From Acidocella sp. (GTDB lineage Bacteria; Pseudomonadota; Alphaproteobacteria; Acetobacterales; Acetobacteraceae), in contig JARLIK010000011.1 of assembly GCA_031291755.1 (NCBI GenBank), positions 100,066 to 159,963 of the forward strand: 59,898 nt of DNA, read 5' to 3'. Both the position numbers and the translations under genes were made by a program. Numbering within the stretch: the first letter of the stretch is position 1; every line of letters starts with the position of its first letter. A model generated the notes under the pieces. The model had not been told where the DNA came from. It ran no database searches and saw only the letters and a program-made list of their open reading frames with translations. Positions 23,731 through 32,234 of the stretch are shown here, piece by piece.

Positions 23731-25131
23731 TTACGATTCCAGCATCCGGCGCAGCAGTTCCACATCCTCCGCAAAGGCGGCGTCGGTGCCCATCAGGGCA
23801 GTGACGCGCGAGACGGCGTGCATCACGGTGGTATGGTCACGGTCGCCGAAGTGGCGACCAATATCGGGCAGGGACTTACTGGTGAGCTGCTTGGCCAGAT
23901 ACATCGCCACCTGACGCGGCCGGGCCACATTGCGCGAGCGCCGGGCGGACGACATTTCCGAGATTTTGATATTCCAATGTTCCGCGACTTTTTTCTGAAT
24001 TTCCTGAATGGTCACCCGCCGGTCGAAGGCTTTGAGCACATCGTGCAGCACCTCATGGGCGGTCTCCAGCGTAATTTGCCGGTCGAACAGGTTGGCATGC
24101 GCTACCAGCCGGTTCAGCGCCCCCTCAAGCTCGCGGACATTGGAGGTGATTTTATGCGCCAGGAATTCCATCACCTTGGCCGGCACGTCCACCCCGGCGC
24201 GCAGCGCCTTGGCCTCCAAAATTGAAATACGCAATTCAAATGTGGTGGCATGCAAATCCGCCACCATACCGCAGCCAAGCCGGGTGCGCAGACGGTCTTC
24301 CAGCCCCGAAAGGTCGGACGGCGATTTATCAGCCGAAATAACGATTTGTTTGCCGGCATCCACCAGCGCGTTGAAGGTGTGGAAAAACTCTTCCTGCGTG
24401 TTATCCTTGCCGATCAGGAACTGCAGATCATCGATCATCAACACATCGACACTGCGCAACTCGTTCTTGAATTCCAGCGTGGACTGGTTTCGGAGCGCGT
24501 TGATGAAGCGATACATGAATTTTTCGGCTGACATATAAGCCACCGAAACCGGCTTGCCCTTCGCCGGCCCCTGCAGCGGCGCGTTCGAAAGTTCCCAGGC
24601 AATCGCATGCATCAAATGGGTTTTACCAAGTCCCACGCCGCCGTACAGAAACAGCGGATTGAACCCTTGGGTGGCTGGCGCCTCGGCTACGCGCCGCGCA
24701 CAGGCATAGGCAAACTCATTGGGCTTGCCCACCACAAAGGTATCGAACGTAAAACGTTGATCCAGAGGCGCAATCACGTCAGCCCGTGCTTCGGGCCGCG
24801 CCGGTGCTACCGGGTTCGAGGCTGGTTCGGCTAAATTGGGTGCGGTGCCACGGGCGGGCTGCGTGCGGATATCAACCCGCCGGACGCTGGCATTCTCGCT
24901 CTGCCAGATCGAGGTAATCAGTGAGCCATATTCCTTGCTCACCCAGTCGCGCAAAAACCGCGTCGGCAGCATCAGGGTCAATTCATCGCCATCCTGCCCC
25001 GCCAATGAAACCTGCTTCAACCAGGTACGGTACTCAACATCCCCCACTTCCTGTTGCAGCTTGGCGCGAACGCTGGCCCATTGATTTGTCAGCAGGTTTT
25101 CGTGTCCGGATTCTCGCTCGGATTGGGCCAT
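23731..25131 (-). CDS. dnaA: Chromosomal replication initiator protein DnaA
   Basis: DnaA binds 9-mer boxes at oriC and opens DNA in an ATP-dependent way. The ATG at 25131, with AAGGA upstream, gives 466 aa, the usual size; a longer frame from 25320 would add 63 residues not typical of DnaA. Domain I begins NQWASVRAKLQQEVGDVEYRTWLKQV, followed by a Pro/Ala linker. The AAA+ domain has Walker A YGGVGLGKTHLMHA and Walker B VDVLMIDDLQFL with sensor and arginine-finger regions, and domain IV carries the DNA-binding signature GDRDHTTVMHA. The neighbouring rpsT gene is a usual alphaproteobacterial arrangement. Candidate autoregulatory DnaA box upstream is listed separately. Confidence 0.98.
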   Translation of the reverse strand: MAQSERESGHENLLTNQWASVRAKLQQEVGDVEYRTWLKQVSLAGQDGDELTLMLPTRFLRDWVSKEYGSLITSIWQSENASVRRVDIRTQPARGTAPNLAEPASNPVAPARPEARADVIAPLDQRFTFDTFVVGKPNEFAYACARRVAEAPATQGFNPLFLYGGVGLGKTHLMHAIAWELSNAPLQGPAKGKPVSVAYMSAEKFMYRFINALRNQSTLEFKNELRSVDVLMIDDLQFLIGKDNTQEEFFHTFNALVDAGKQIVISADKSPSDLSGLEDRLRTRLGCGMVADLHATTFELRISILEAKALRAGVDVPAKVMEFLAHKITSNVRELEGALNRLVAHANLFDRQITLETAHEVLHDVLKAFDRRVTIQEIQKKVAEHWNIKISEMSSARRSRNVARPRQVAMYLAKQLTSKSLPDIGRHFGDRDHTTVMHAVSRVTALMGTDAAFAEDVELLRRMLES

Positions 25132-25303
25132 TGTATCGCTTATCCTTGCTGAACCAATTTCAAAATTCATACCCAAATCCGCTCCAGCTCTGACAAATAC
25201 GGGTACGAATCCACGAAAACGCAACAAGCTGTTGAAATTGCTTGTGTTTCTCGGAAACCCCTGACGCCCAGACAGTGTCGTTAGCCGGGGATAGTAGGGT
25301 AAA

Positions 25304-25312
25304 TTATCCCCA
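25304..25312 (+). promoter_or_regulatory. Possible DnaA box upstream of dnaA
   Basis: TTATCCCCA differs from the consensus TTATCCACA by one base and lies 173-181 bases upstream of the dnaA start, within a 386-bp AT-rich non-coding region (25132-25517). It may take part in autoregulation. Only one such site was seen, so this is not good evidence for oriC. The rest of the region holds the rpsT terminator and presumably the dnaA promoter. Confidence 0.35.
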
Positions 25313-25447
25313 TGACGCAAGCACTCAATGGTTATAATTTTTCATCTAACTCATTGATATTCAGCGAATAAGCAGCAGAATCAGAGGGATTTACGCTAAA
25401 TAAAATTCGAGTCGCTTGTTAATGAGCTTGTGCAAAAATTCCATAGA

Positions 25448-25494
25448 AAAAGGCGCAGGTTTTGCCCTCAATCGAGGAAAAACCTACGCCTTTT
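25448..25494 (-). terminator. rho-independent terminator of rpsT
   Basis: AAAAGGCGCAGGTTTT (25448-25463) and AAAACCTACGCCTTTT (25479-25494) pair with one mismatch around a 15-base loop, 23 bases after the rpsT stop. The A/T ends provide a U-tract in either direction, so it may be bidirectional; only the rpsT side has a gene reading into it. Confidence 0.85.
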
Positions 25495-25517
25495 GAAAGG
25501 CAATGCCGGGCCGTGAT

Positions 25518-25787
25518 TTAGGCGGCGTGAATGGCTTTCACGCTGGCCGACAGGCGCGACAGCTTGCGCGAAACCGTATTGGCTTTCAGCACACCCTTGG
25601 TCACAGCACGCTGCAACTCCGGCTGGCCGGCCTTGAAGGCAGCAGCGGCAGCTTCCTTGTTGCCGCTCGCCACGGCTTCCTCGATCTTGCGGATCGCACC
25701 ATGCACGCGCGACTTGCGTGCCTTGTTGCGCGCCGTACGCTTGATGGTCTGCCGGATGCGCTTCTGCGCTGATGCAATATTCGCCAT
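25518..25787 (-). CDS. rpsT: 30S ribosomal protein S20
   Basis: S20 is a basic, mostly helical primary 16S rRNA-binding protein of the small ribosomal subunit. The ATG at 25787, preceded by GGCGGAA, gives 89 aa, the standard size; a longer in-frame start at 25853 is inside the upstream gene and can be ignored. The sequence begins [14 protein letters not shown] and has the expected [19 protein letters not shown] and C-terminal [19 protein letters not shown] motifs. It lies between the phosphatase gene and dnaA on the same strand and is followed by a strong terminator. Confidence 0.98.
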   Translation of the reverse strand: MANIASAQKRIRQTIKRTARNKARKSRVHGAIRKIEEAVASGNKEAAAAAFKAGQPELQRAVTKGVLKANTVSRKLSRLSASVKAIHAA

Positions 25788-25827
25788 GAGTTCCGCCGAA
25801 AAAAGACTGTTTAATGAAGGCCGGGGT

Positions 25828-26403
25828 CTAGACTTGGCGACGCGCCCCGTCAAGTGTTGCCAATGTAATCGTCCAGCCTTGAGTGTCTGGCATGCAAAAT
25901 AGCGGCTCCGCGTTCGGCGTCAGCCCCTCCAGGCTGAGCCCCAGTAAGCCCCGCAGAGCCCTGAAGACCCCACCATGGGCCACAATCAATATTGGGCCGG
26001 GCAGGGTCAGCAGCCGGGTTAAAACGCCGCGCACCCGCTCGGTAATCTCGGCAAAGCTCTCGGCGCCCTCGGGGGTGTAGGTGCCGGCCATCCAATCGGC
26101 GAACCACGGATGCAGCGGCTTGCCCTCCATACCGCCAAAGATCACCTCCCGCAGCTCCTCGTCGTACACCACCGGCAAATGCAGGGTTTTATTCAAAATC
26201 TCGCTGGTCTCGCGGGTCCGAATCATCGGCGATGAATAGATCGCCACAATTCCACGGCCCACCAGCAAAGGTGCTGCGGCCTCCGCCTGGGCACGGCCGC
26301 TTTCATTCAATGAAATATCCAGCGCCCCCTGGCTCAGCCCCTTGGCGTTATAATCAGTCTCGCCATGACGCAGAAACCAAAACGGTACTTGCGGCAACGT
26401 CAC
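25828..26403 (-). CDS. Histidine phosphatase family protein (phosphoglycerate mutase-like)
   Basis: A 191-aa member of the histidine phosphatase superfamily. The catalytic motif [16 protein letters not shown] is near the N-terminus, with [18 protein letters not shown], the [16 protein letters not shown] arginine and the second catalytic histidine in [15 protein letters not shown]. Substrates in this family range from phosphoglycerate to alpha-ribazole phosphate or small phosphorylated metabolites, and the sequence does not settle which. It starts with GTG immediately after the stop codon of the GST gene (no spacer), so the two are translationally coupled; rpsT follows after 40 bases. Confidence 0.9.
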   Translation of the reverse strand: MTLPQVPFWFLRHGETDYNAKGLSQGALDISLNESGRAQAEAAAPLLVGRGIVAIYSSPMIRTRETSEILNKTLHLPVVYDEELREVIFGGMEGKPLHPWFADWMAGTYTPEGAESFAEITERVRGVLTRLLTLPGPILIVAHGGVFRALRGLLGLSLEGLTPNAEPLFCMPDTQGWTITLATLDGARRQV

Positions 26404-27021
26404 TCAGTGCAGCCCTTCGGCGGCCAGCATCCGGGAAACAGCAGGGCGGGCCAGCAGCCGGTCCAGGTACGCCTGCAAAACCGGGCTAAGCGGGATGCTG
26501 GCCCGCCGGGATGCCCAATAGACAATGTAGAAAAATCCGCAGTCGGCGATCGAATATTGCCCGAGCAGATAATCCTTATCCCCCAGAACTGGCTCTAAAA
26601 TCTGCAACCCCTGGATCACCATGTTGCGACCCGTCTCCACTACCTTTGGCTCATCCGCCGGGTTCGGCGTGAAGCTGGCGGTGCGGAATATGCGGGTGAA
26701 GCCGCGCATATGCACGGTGGCGGTGATATACTCTAATAATTCCAGCACCCGCGCTTCGCCCTCGATGTCAGTGGGCAACAAATTCGCCTGCGGGTTGGTT
26801 TTCGCCAGATACCAAGCAATCGCCGGCAATTCCGTGAGCACCGAGCCATCATCGCGCATCAACGCCGGAACTTTTGATTTCGGACTCACAGCCAGATATT
26901 CCGGCTTGTACTGCGCCGCCTGGGCAAAATTCACCAGCACCAATTCATACGGCTTGCCGATTTCTTCCAGAATAATATGGATCGCCATCGAGCATGCGTT
27001 AGGTGAGTAAAACAGCTTCAT
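26404..27021 (-). CDS. Glutathione S-transferase family protein (beta-like)
   Basis: A 205-aa GST with an N-terminal thioredoxin-fold domain (MKLFYSPNACSMAIHIILEE, with Cys10 in the position of the catalytic cysteine of beta-class enzymes, then SPKSKVPALMRDDGSVLTE for glutathione binding) and an all-helical C-terminal domain (DYLLGQYSIADCGFFYIVY). Such proteins conjugate or reduce electrophiles and hydroperoxides in the cytoplasm; the substrate is unknown. It lies 19 bases behind prs and directly abuts the phosphatase gene, suggesting co-transcription. Confidence 0.93.
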   Translation of the reverse strand: MKLFYSPNACSMAIHIILEEIGKPYELVLVNFAQAAQYKPEYLAVSPKSKVPALMRDDGSVLTELPAIAWYLAKTNPQANLLPTDIEGEARVLELLEYITATVHMRGFTRIFRTASFTPNPADEPKVVETGRNMVIQGLQILEPVLGDKDYLLGQYSIADCGFFYIVYWASRRASIPLSPVLQAYLDRLLARPAVSRMLAAEGLH

Positions 27022-27040
27022 AAAGGCTCTCCTCGTTGCA

Positions 27041-27973
27041 TTAATCGAACAATGAACTCACGGAACTCTCATCGGAGATGCGGCGCATCGCTTCGGCCAG
27101 CAAGGGAGCAATGCTATGCTGGCGCACATTATGCGCCAAACGCACCGCTTCTGTCGCCACTATCGAATCCGTAATGGTCAGCATCTCAATCGGCGATCCG
27201 GCAATTCGTGCCACCGCCCCGCCTGAGAGCACGCCATGCGTCACATAAACACTGGCTGAGCGCGCGCCATTCTTCAGCAGCGCTTCAGCCGCATTGCACA
27301 AGGTGCCGCCGGAATCCACGATGTCATCAATCAAAATGCAATCGCGCCCCTCAACCTCACCGATGATGTTCATCACCTCGGAAACACCAGCCTTCTCACG
27401 GCGCTTGTCAATGATCGCGAGGTCGCAGTTCAGCCGCCGCGCCATAATCCGCGCCCGCAGCACGCCGCCTACGTCCGGGCTCACAATCATCGGGTCCCGA
27501 TTGGCAAACCGCTCCTGCACGTCATGTGAAAACAGCGGTGCCGCGTACAAATTATCGACCGGAATGTCGAAAAACCCCTGAATCTGCCCGGCATGCAAAT
27601 CCATCGTCAGCACCCGGTTGGCGCCGGCTTCAGTGATCAAATTTGCCACCAGTTTGGCTGAAATCGGCGTGCGCGAGCCTGATTTGCGGTCTTGCCTCGC
27701 ATAGCCAAAATATGGAATCACGGCCGTCACCCGCCGGGCTGAGCTGCGCCGCAGTGCATCCAGCGTAATCAGCAACTCCATCAGATTATCATTCGCCGGA
27801 TACGAGGTGGACTGGATGACGAACACATCCTCCCCGCGAACATTCTCATGAATTTCGACAAAAATCTCCATATCCGCGAACCGGCGGACAGAAGCCCGCG
27901 TTAGCGGCAGGTTCAGCGCGGCGGCGACAGCCTCGGCCAGAGGGCGGTTGCTGTTGCAGGCGACAATTTTCAT
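27041..27973 (-). CDS. prs: Ribose-phosphate pyrophosphokinase
   Basis: Makes PRPP from ribose 5-phosphate and ATP, for nucleotide, histidine and tryptophan synthesis. The ATG at 27973, preceded by GGAAAG, gives 310 aa starting [17 protein letters not shown]; an in-frame start at 27997 would add eight residues. Diagnostic segments are [58 protein letters not shown] and the PRPP-binding [18 protein letters not shown]. It is the first gene of a run with GST, phosphatase and rpsT. Confidence 0.97.
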   Translation of the reverse strand: MKIVACNSNRPLAEAVAAALNLPLTRASVRRFADMEIFVEIHENVRGEDVFVIQSTSYPANDNLMELLITLDALRRSSARRVTAVIPYFGYARQDRKSGSRTPISAKLVANLITEAGANRVLTMDLHAGQIQGFFDIPVDNLYAAPLFSHDVQERFANRDPMIVSPDVGGVLRARIMARRLNCDLAIIDKRREKAGVSEVMNIIGEVEGRDCILIDDIVDSGGTLCNAAEALLKNGARSASVYVTHGVLSGGAVARIAGSPIEMLTITDSIVATEAVRLAHNVRQHSIAPLLAEAMRRISDESSVSSLFD

Positions 27974-28051
27974 GATTGGCTTTCCGGGTTGGACCAAAAG
28001 GCGGGAAGGTAAGAGCGGGCTGGTCTTAGCAACGTGACAATAGCATGTCTA

Positions 28052-28861
28052 TCAATCGCTCAGCTCCCGGGACCGTTCCGTTGCCGCCGTAATCGCCTCG
28101 GCAAAGGATTTCGGCCAGGCGTTGTCATCGCGCAACACCGCCAAAGCCCGCTCGGTCGTCCCACCAGGCGAGGTCACAGCAATCCGGAGCGCTGCCGCAT
28201 CCTCAGAGCTGGCCGCCAGCAAGGCGCCCGAGCCGATCACCGTTTGCCGCGCCATCGCCCGCGCCATGGCAGGCGGAATCCCCTGCGCCAATGCCGCCTG
28301 TTCCATCAACTCTGTCAGCAAAAACACATAAGCCGGCCCGCCACCTGAAATCGCCGTCACCGGGTCCAGCAGCGCTTCATCGTCAGTCCAGGCAATCTGC
28401 CCAATGGCCGACAGCAGCCGCTCTCCTAACTTCCGCTGCGTCGCCGAAACATGCGCCCCTGCCACCGCCACCGTGAACCCCTGCCGTACCGCCGCCGGCG
28501 TGTTCGGCATCGCCCGGATTATCGATGCCTTGGTCCCCAACATGTGTTCCACCGCCCGCATCGTCTTGCCGGCCATGATCGAAATAAACACCGCCCGCCC
28601 GGCAAACCGCCCGTAAGCCGGCAACGCTTCCGCCGCCATCTGCGGCTTCACCGCCAACACCACCGCCTCCGGTGTAAACCCCGCCGGAATCACTCCAAAC
28701 GACGGCACCACCACAACCCCAGGTCCTGCCAAACCCGCCGCCTGCGCCGATGGGTCAACCACAATCGCACTCGCCAGCCCCTGCTCGCGCCACCCCGCCA
28801 GCATCGCCGACCCCATCTTGCCGCCACCCACCAGCAATATCGGCGGTAAATCTGTCATCAT
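28052..28861 (-). CDS. proC: Pyrroline-5-carboxylate reductase
   Basis: Catalyses the last step of proline synthesis, NAD(P)H-dependent reduction of 1-pyrroline-5-carboxylate. The 269-aa product has an N-terminal Rossmann motif (LLVGGGKMGSAMLAGW), the AVKPQMAAEALPAYG segment and RAMPNTPAAVRQG. The C-terminal dimerisation domain carries ISGGGPAYVFLLTELMEQAAL and the family end signature (VTSPGGTTERALAVL). An AGGA lies six bases before the first ATG, and a second ATG follows at once. The long nested palindrome at 28889-29084 lies directly upstream and so in its leader or promoter region. Confidence 0.97.
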   Translation of the reverse strand: MMTDLPPILLVGGGKMGSAMLAGWREQGLASAIVVDPSAQAAGLAGPGVVVVPSFGVIPAGFTPEAVVLAVKPQMAAEALPAYGRFAGRAVFISIMAGKTMRAVEHMLGTKASIIRAMPNTPAAVRQGFTVAVAGAHVSATQRKLGERLLSAIGQIAWTDDEALLDPVTAISGGGPAYVFLLTELMEQAALAQGIPPAMARAMARQTVIGSGALLAASSEDAAALRIAVTSPGGTTERALAVLRDDNAWPKSFAEAITAATERSRELSD

Positions 28862-28888
28862 ACGGGTCCTGTTGAGTTGGGTGTTGAA

Positions 28889-29084
28889 GCAAGTAAGGCC
28901 AGGGGCGCTGCCCCCTGGACCCCCGCTAAGGGCACAGCCCTTAGAACCGATTAGGTTTAAGAAAAGGGGGCGCTCCGAGGTGTTGAAACACCAATGGGCG
29001 CCCCCTTTTCTTAAACCTTACTAATGGATTCCAAAGGCTCAGCCTTTGGCGGGGTCCAGGGGCAGCGCCCCTGGCCTTACTTAC
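28889..29084. repeat. Long nested palindromic repeat (REP/MITE-like)
   Basis: A ~196-bp imperfect inverted repeat between the YbjN-like gene and proC. The outer arms (from AAGTAAGGCCAGGGGCGCTG to its mirror at 29065-29084) pair over about 85 bases. Within each arm are local hairpins: CCAGGGGC/GCCCCCTGG and CTAAGGGC/GCCCTTAG on the left, CCAAAGGC/GCCTTTGG and CCAGGGGC/GCCCCTGG on the right. The centre holds TTTAAGAAAAGGGGGCGC and its complement around GGTGTTGAAACACC. It has no open frame. Similar GC-rich repeats are, from memory, common in Acetobacteraceae; copy number here is one in this window. It may act as terminator for the YbjN-like gene. Confidence 0.85.
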
Positions 29085-29115
29085 TCACACCAACCTCACA
29101 ACACCAGTCTGATGT

Positions 29116-29622
29116 TCAGGCTTCGCCGACGCATTCCAGCATGGCGGCGGCGAGGGCGTCTTCGGGGGATTTGCCGCCCCACAGGACGAATTGGAAGGCG
29201 GGGAAGAAGCGTTCGCATTCGGTGATGGCGATATCGACCATGTCTTCGATGCTTTCAGCGGAGGCGCTGGGGGTGCCGCGCAGCAGGACGGAGTGGCGGT
29301 AAATGGGCATGCCGTCGTCTTCATCGAGGCCGAAATGGCCGATCCAGAGTTTTTCATTGGCTTTGGCCAGGAGCTCATACAGGGCGGCGCGGCGTTTTTC
29401 CGGGGCTTTCATGTCGAAGGCGCAGGAGAAATGCATCACCGAGATTTCGTGCGACCAGCAGAAATACAGCCCGTAATCGCACCATTTGCCAGGCGCTTCG
29501 GCGGCCATTTCGGCATCCGAGCGGCGGTCGAAGGCCCATTCGTTGGCGCTGATCACTTGCTCGACGAGGTCGAGCGGGTTGGCGGCGTGTTCGGTCTCGA
29601 GGGACTGAGCGAGGCTCGGCAT
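29116..29622 (-). CDS. YbjN domain-containing protein
   Basis: A 168-aa (including start) cytoplasmic protein of the YbjN family, whose fold resembles type III secretion chaperones. E. coli YbjN has been linked to stress tolerance and motility, but its biochemical role is unknown. The ATG at 29622 is set by AGGAG (29632-29636); a TTG 30 bases upstream is not needed. Recognisable segments are DLVEQVISANEWAFDRRSD, GLYFCWSHEISVMHFSCAFD and LYELLAKANEKLWIGHFGL, typical of the alphaproteobacterial branch. It is transcribed towards proC, with the nested palindrome after its stop codon. Confidence 0.85.
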   Translation of the reverse strand: MPSLAQSLETEHAANPLDLVEQVISANEWAFDRRSDAEMAAEAPGKWCDYGLYFCWSHEISVMHFSCAFDMKAPEKRRAALYELLAKANEKLWIGHFGLDEDDGMPIYRHSVLLRGTPSASAESIEDMVDIAITECERFFPAFQFVLWGGKSPEDALAAAMLECVGEA

Positions 29623-29710
29623 GGTAATTGTCTCCTGTACAGGGACGGCCAAGCAGACGGGTTACCACTAGCAATAGATGTTTTGGTCCTAGTCCACCAC
29701 GACTCCTAGT

Positions 29711-30316
29711 TTACGGGTATTTCGGCGTGCGCCGCAACGAGGAAATTAATGTCGCTTTCAAGTCAGCTCCGGTGTCCACATCCTGCAGTGTTTTTAACGT
29801 GGCAATCCGATGGTGCCTAAAATTTGTCAGCGTGTCGGCCAAGGCGTGCGGGCTGGACCAGCGGACATTGGCGAATGGGCTGGCAGCGCGTTTCGCGCCC
29901 ATCGCCACCAGATAATAACCGCCATCAGCCGCCGGGCCGAAGGCAGCGTCATGGGATTTCAGTGCGCGCGCGGCGCTGCGGATTATGGCCGCATTCAAGT
30001 CAGGAATATCGGCACCGATGAGAATAACCTGGCGGCGGCGAAACATATTGAAGCAGCGCGTCATCCGTTGCCCCAGATCACCTTTGCTCTGACTGATACC
30101 GTGAAAGCGTGGCCTAGGTTGCAATCGGCTATGGCGCGGGGTGAGAGCGATGATGATTTCAAAATTCTTCAGTTTGGCCAGTTCGCGGATAACGCGGGTT
30201 AGCTGATTACGATAGAACCGCAACGCCGCCGCATCACCAATGTCGCTCGCCAGACGGCGCTTCACCAGCCCCAGCCGTGGGGTCCGGGCGAACAGAATAA
30301 CAACCGGTCTAGCCAT
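29711..30316 (-). CDS. TIGR04282/DUF2064-type nucleotidyl- or glycosyltransferase
   Basis: A 201-aa protein of the DUF2064 family (also called TIGR04282, 'arsenosugar biosynthesis glycosyltransferase'). The ATG at 30316, overlapping the upstream gene by eight bases, begins MARPVVILFARTPRLG, the expected family start. It has the GT-A-like core with KGDLGQRM, VILIGADIPDLNA, AFGPAADGGYYLVAMG and the C-terminal LKTLQDVDTGADL. The gene order with the TIGR04283 partner is a conserved pair. No arsenic methylation or transport gene is visible in the window, so an arsenosugar role is doubtful here. Confidence 0.85.
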   Translation of the reverse strand: MARPVVILFARTPRLGLVKRRLASDIGDAAALRFYRNQLTRVIRELAKLKNFEIIIALTPRHSRLQPRPRFHGISQSKGDLGQRMTRCFNMFRRRQVILIGADIPDLNAAIIRSAARALKSHDAAFGPAADGGYYLVAMGAKRAASPFANVRWSSPHALADTLTNFRHHRIATLKTLQDVDTGADLKATLISSLRRTPKYP

Positions 30317-30995
30317 AAAGTTTCCGGATTTTTTCGGGCGGCACACCGGCAAAATACAGTGTCAAACACAGTAAATTTCTAAAAGGACGACGCAGCCAGC
30401 CGTCGCGCTCGTATTTTGCGGCTGAGGTGGTGGCCGTGGCGGGCAGGGAGCGCAGCCGTCCCTTCAGGCGGTGCGCCAGAGCCACATCCTCCATCAACGG
30501 CAAATCCGGCATTCCGCCGATTTGCATCAACAACGTCCGGCTGATCAGCAGCCCCTGGTCACCATAGGGCAGCGATAATATCCGGCAACGCAGCGCCACT
30601 ATCCGCTCAATCATCCGGGCCAGCCACAGCGGGCTATCAAGCCGGAAGTGGAAATACCCCGCAATGTCAGGATTGGCTGCCGCGACCGCCTCCGGCCAGT
30701 TTGGTGACAGGCAGGTATCGGCGTGCAGCAGCAGCAAAAAATCGCCAGAGGCTGCTGCAATGCCTGCCCGCAACTGCCCGCCACGCCCGGCGGGGGTATT
30801 GATCACCATCGCGTCCCCGGTGCGTTGCAACGTCTCATCCGCACTGCCGCCATCCACGACGATGATCTCCCGGATCAAAGGCGCCCCAGGCTGTATGGAT
30901 GCCAGGCACCCTGGAAGTGTTGCCGCCGCATTTAGCGTGGGAATCACCACCGACAGTGAAAAATTACCAAAATGTTCTATTTTTGTTCTTGACAT
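30309..30995 (-). CDS. TIGR04283-type family 2 glycosyltransferase
   Basis: A 228-aa GT2 enzyme, the usual partner of the DUF2064 protein. From the ATG at 30995 it starts MSRTKIEHFGNFSLSVVIPTLNA; a much longer reading frame upstream runs antisense through the radical SAM gene and is not real. It shows VVIPTLNAAATLPGCLAS, IIVVDGGSADET, the FLLLLHADTCLSP DxD-type motif, PYGDQGLLISR and PLMEDVALAHRLK, all diagnostic of the family. There is a 39-bp gap to the divergent radical SAM gene. The sugar acceptor is unknown. Confidence 0.88.
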   Translation of the reverse strand: MSRTKIEHFGNFSLSVVIPTLNAAATLPGCLASIQPGAPLIREIIVVDGGSADETLQRTGDAMVINTPAGRGGQLRAGIAAASGDFLLLLHADTCLSPNWPEAVAAANPDIAGYFHFRLDSPLWLARMIERIVALRCRILSLPYGDQGLLISRTLLMQIGGMPDLPLMEDVALAHRLKGRLRSLPATATTSAAKYERDGWLRRPFRNLLCLTLYFAGVPPEKIRKLYG

Positions 30996-31034
30996 TAAGC
31001 TAGTGTAATGATCTGGTAGCGATGAGAACGGAGC

Positions 31035-32132
31035 ATGAACACGATGATGCCAGCCTCGCCGCAGCAAAGCAATGCCATTAAGGGCCGTGGTACCGCCATG
31101 AACCCCGCCGTCCGGTTTGAGCGTCAGCACGCCGAAGCCTTTGATGACGGTTGGGACAATGCTGACGAAACCCCGCCGCCGCCTACCAGCCTGATTCGCG
31201 ATGCCACCCGCAGCATCATCAGCCGCAATGACAGCCCTGATCTTGGGTTCGACCGCAGTCTCAATCCCTATCGCGGCTGCGAGCACGGCTGCATCTACTG
31301 CTTTGCCCGGCCCACCCACGCGTATCTCGGTTTTTCACCAGGGCTGGATTTTGAGACCAAGATCGTTTTCAAGCCCGAAGCCGCGAGCCTGCTGGAGAAG
31401 GAACTCAGCAAGCCAGGCTATATCGCGCAACCCATCGTACTAGGCTCCAACACCGACCCTTATCAACCGGTTGAGCGCACGCTGAAGTTAACCCGCTCGC
31501 TGCTGGAGGTACTGGAGCGTTTCAATCATCCGGTCATCATCATCACCAAATCCGCCGGCGTGCTGCGCGATGTCGATATTCTGGCCCGTATGGCGGCCAA
31601 AAATCTCGTCAAAGTCTATCTTTCCATCACCACGCTGGATGCCACCCTGGCCCGCGCCATGGAACCCCGCGCCGCCAGCCCGCTGCGGCGTCTGGCCGCC
31701 ATCGCCGGTTTGGCACAATCCAAAATCCCCGCCGGTGTCCTGGCCTCCCCTATGATTCCAGGGCTGAATGATTCTGAGCTGGAAAAAATCCTGCAAGCCG
31801 CCGCCGCCGCCGGTGCCAGTAGTGCCAATAGTATATTGCTCAGGCTGCCGCATGAGTTGGGCGATCTGTTCACTGACTGGCTGAACACCCACATGCCGGA
31901 CCGCGCCCGCCATGTCCTCAGCCTGATCCGCCAAATTCGTGGCGGCAACCTGAACGACGCCTCGTTCCACGGCAGATTCACCGGGTCCGGCCCCTATGCC
32001 GAACTCCTTAGCCGCCGCTTCATGCGGGCTGCCCGGCAGTTTGGCCTGAACAGCGCGCGGTTGACCTTGGATACCAGCCTGTTTGCCGTCCCGGGGCGGC
32101 GGCAGAAACCTGCCCAATTGTCGCTATTTTAA
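31035..32132 (+). CDS. PA0069-family radical SAM protein
   Basis: A 365-aa radical SAM protein related to spore photoproduct lyase-like enzymes, annotated in Pseudomonas as the PA0069 family; its reaction is unknown. The [4Fe-4S] motif is CEHGCIYC inside NPYRGCEHGCIYCFARPTH, preceded by a long N-terminal extension with FERQHAEAFDDGWD. Later come VLGSNTDPYQPVERTLKLTR, IIITKSAGVLRD and VYLSITTLD. An ACGGAG ribosome binding site precedes the ATG at 31035. It is divergent from the glycosyltransferase pair and starts a loose plus-strand run with a ~100-bp gap to the next gene. Confidence 0.9.
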   Translation: MNTMMPASPQQSNAIKGRGTAMNPAVRFERQHAEAFDDGWDNADETPPPPTSLIRDATRSIISRNDSPDLGFDRSLNPYRGCEHGCIYCFARPTHAYLGFSPGLDFETKIVFKPEAASLLEKELSKPGYIAQPIVLGSNTDPYQPVERTLKLTRSLLEVLERFNHPVIIITKSAGVLRDVDILARMAAKNLVKVYLSITTLDATLARAMEPRAASPLRRLAAIAGLAQSKIPAGVLASPMIPGLNDSELEKILQAAAAAGASSANSILLRLPHELGDLFTDWLNTHMPDRARHVLSLIRQIRGGNLNDASFHGRFTGSGPYAELLSRRFMRAARQFGLNSARLTLDTSLFAVPGRRQKPAQLSLF

Positions 32133-32234
32133 AGCCAGCCGCCTGATAACAAGTCCGGGATGAGCCGGTCATCACGCGAGTTTGCGAGGACGCCGCCGAC
32201 ATCTGTCTCTATGTAGGTCCCGCTGAAGGGATTT

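Noticed and set aside
25132..25517. Possible replication origin upstream of dnaA
   Set aside because: Only one near-consensus DnaA box was found, without clusters or an AT-rich unwinding region; in this class oriC is often elsewhere.
28889..29084. An attenuator or riboswitch controlling proC
   Set aside because: The palindrome is GC-rich and symmetric, with no proline-rich leader peptide or known riboswitch motif; it fits a repeat element better.
30996..31319. N-terminal extension of the TIGR04283 glycosyltransferase upstream of 30995
   Set aside because: The extension would be antisense to the radical SAM gene's start and lacks any homology, whereas the ATG at 30995 gives the expected family N-terminus.
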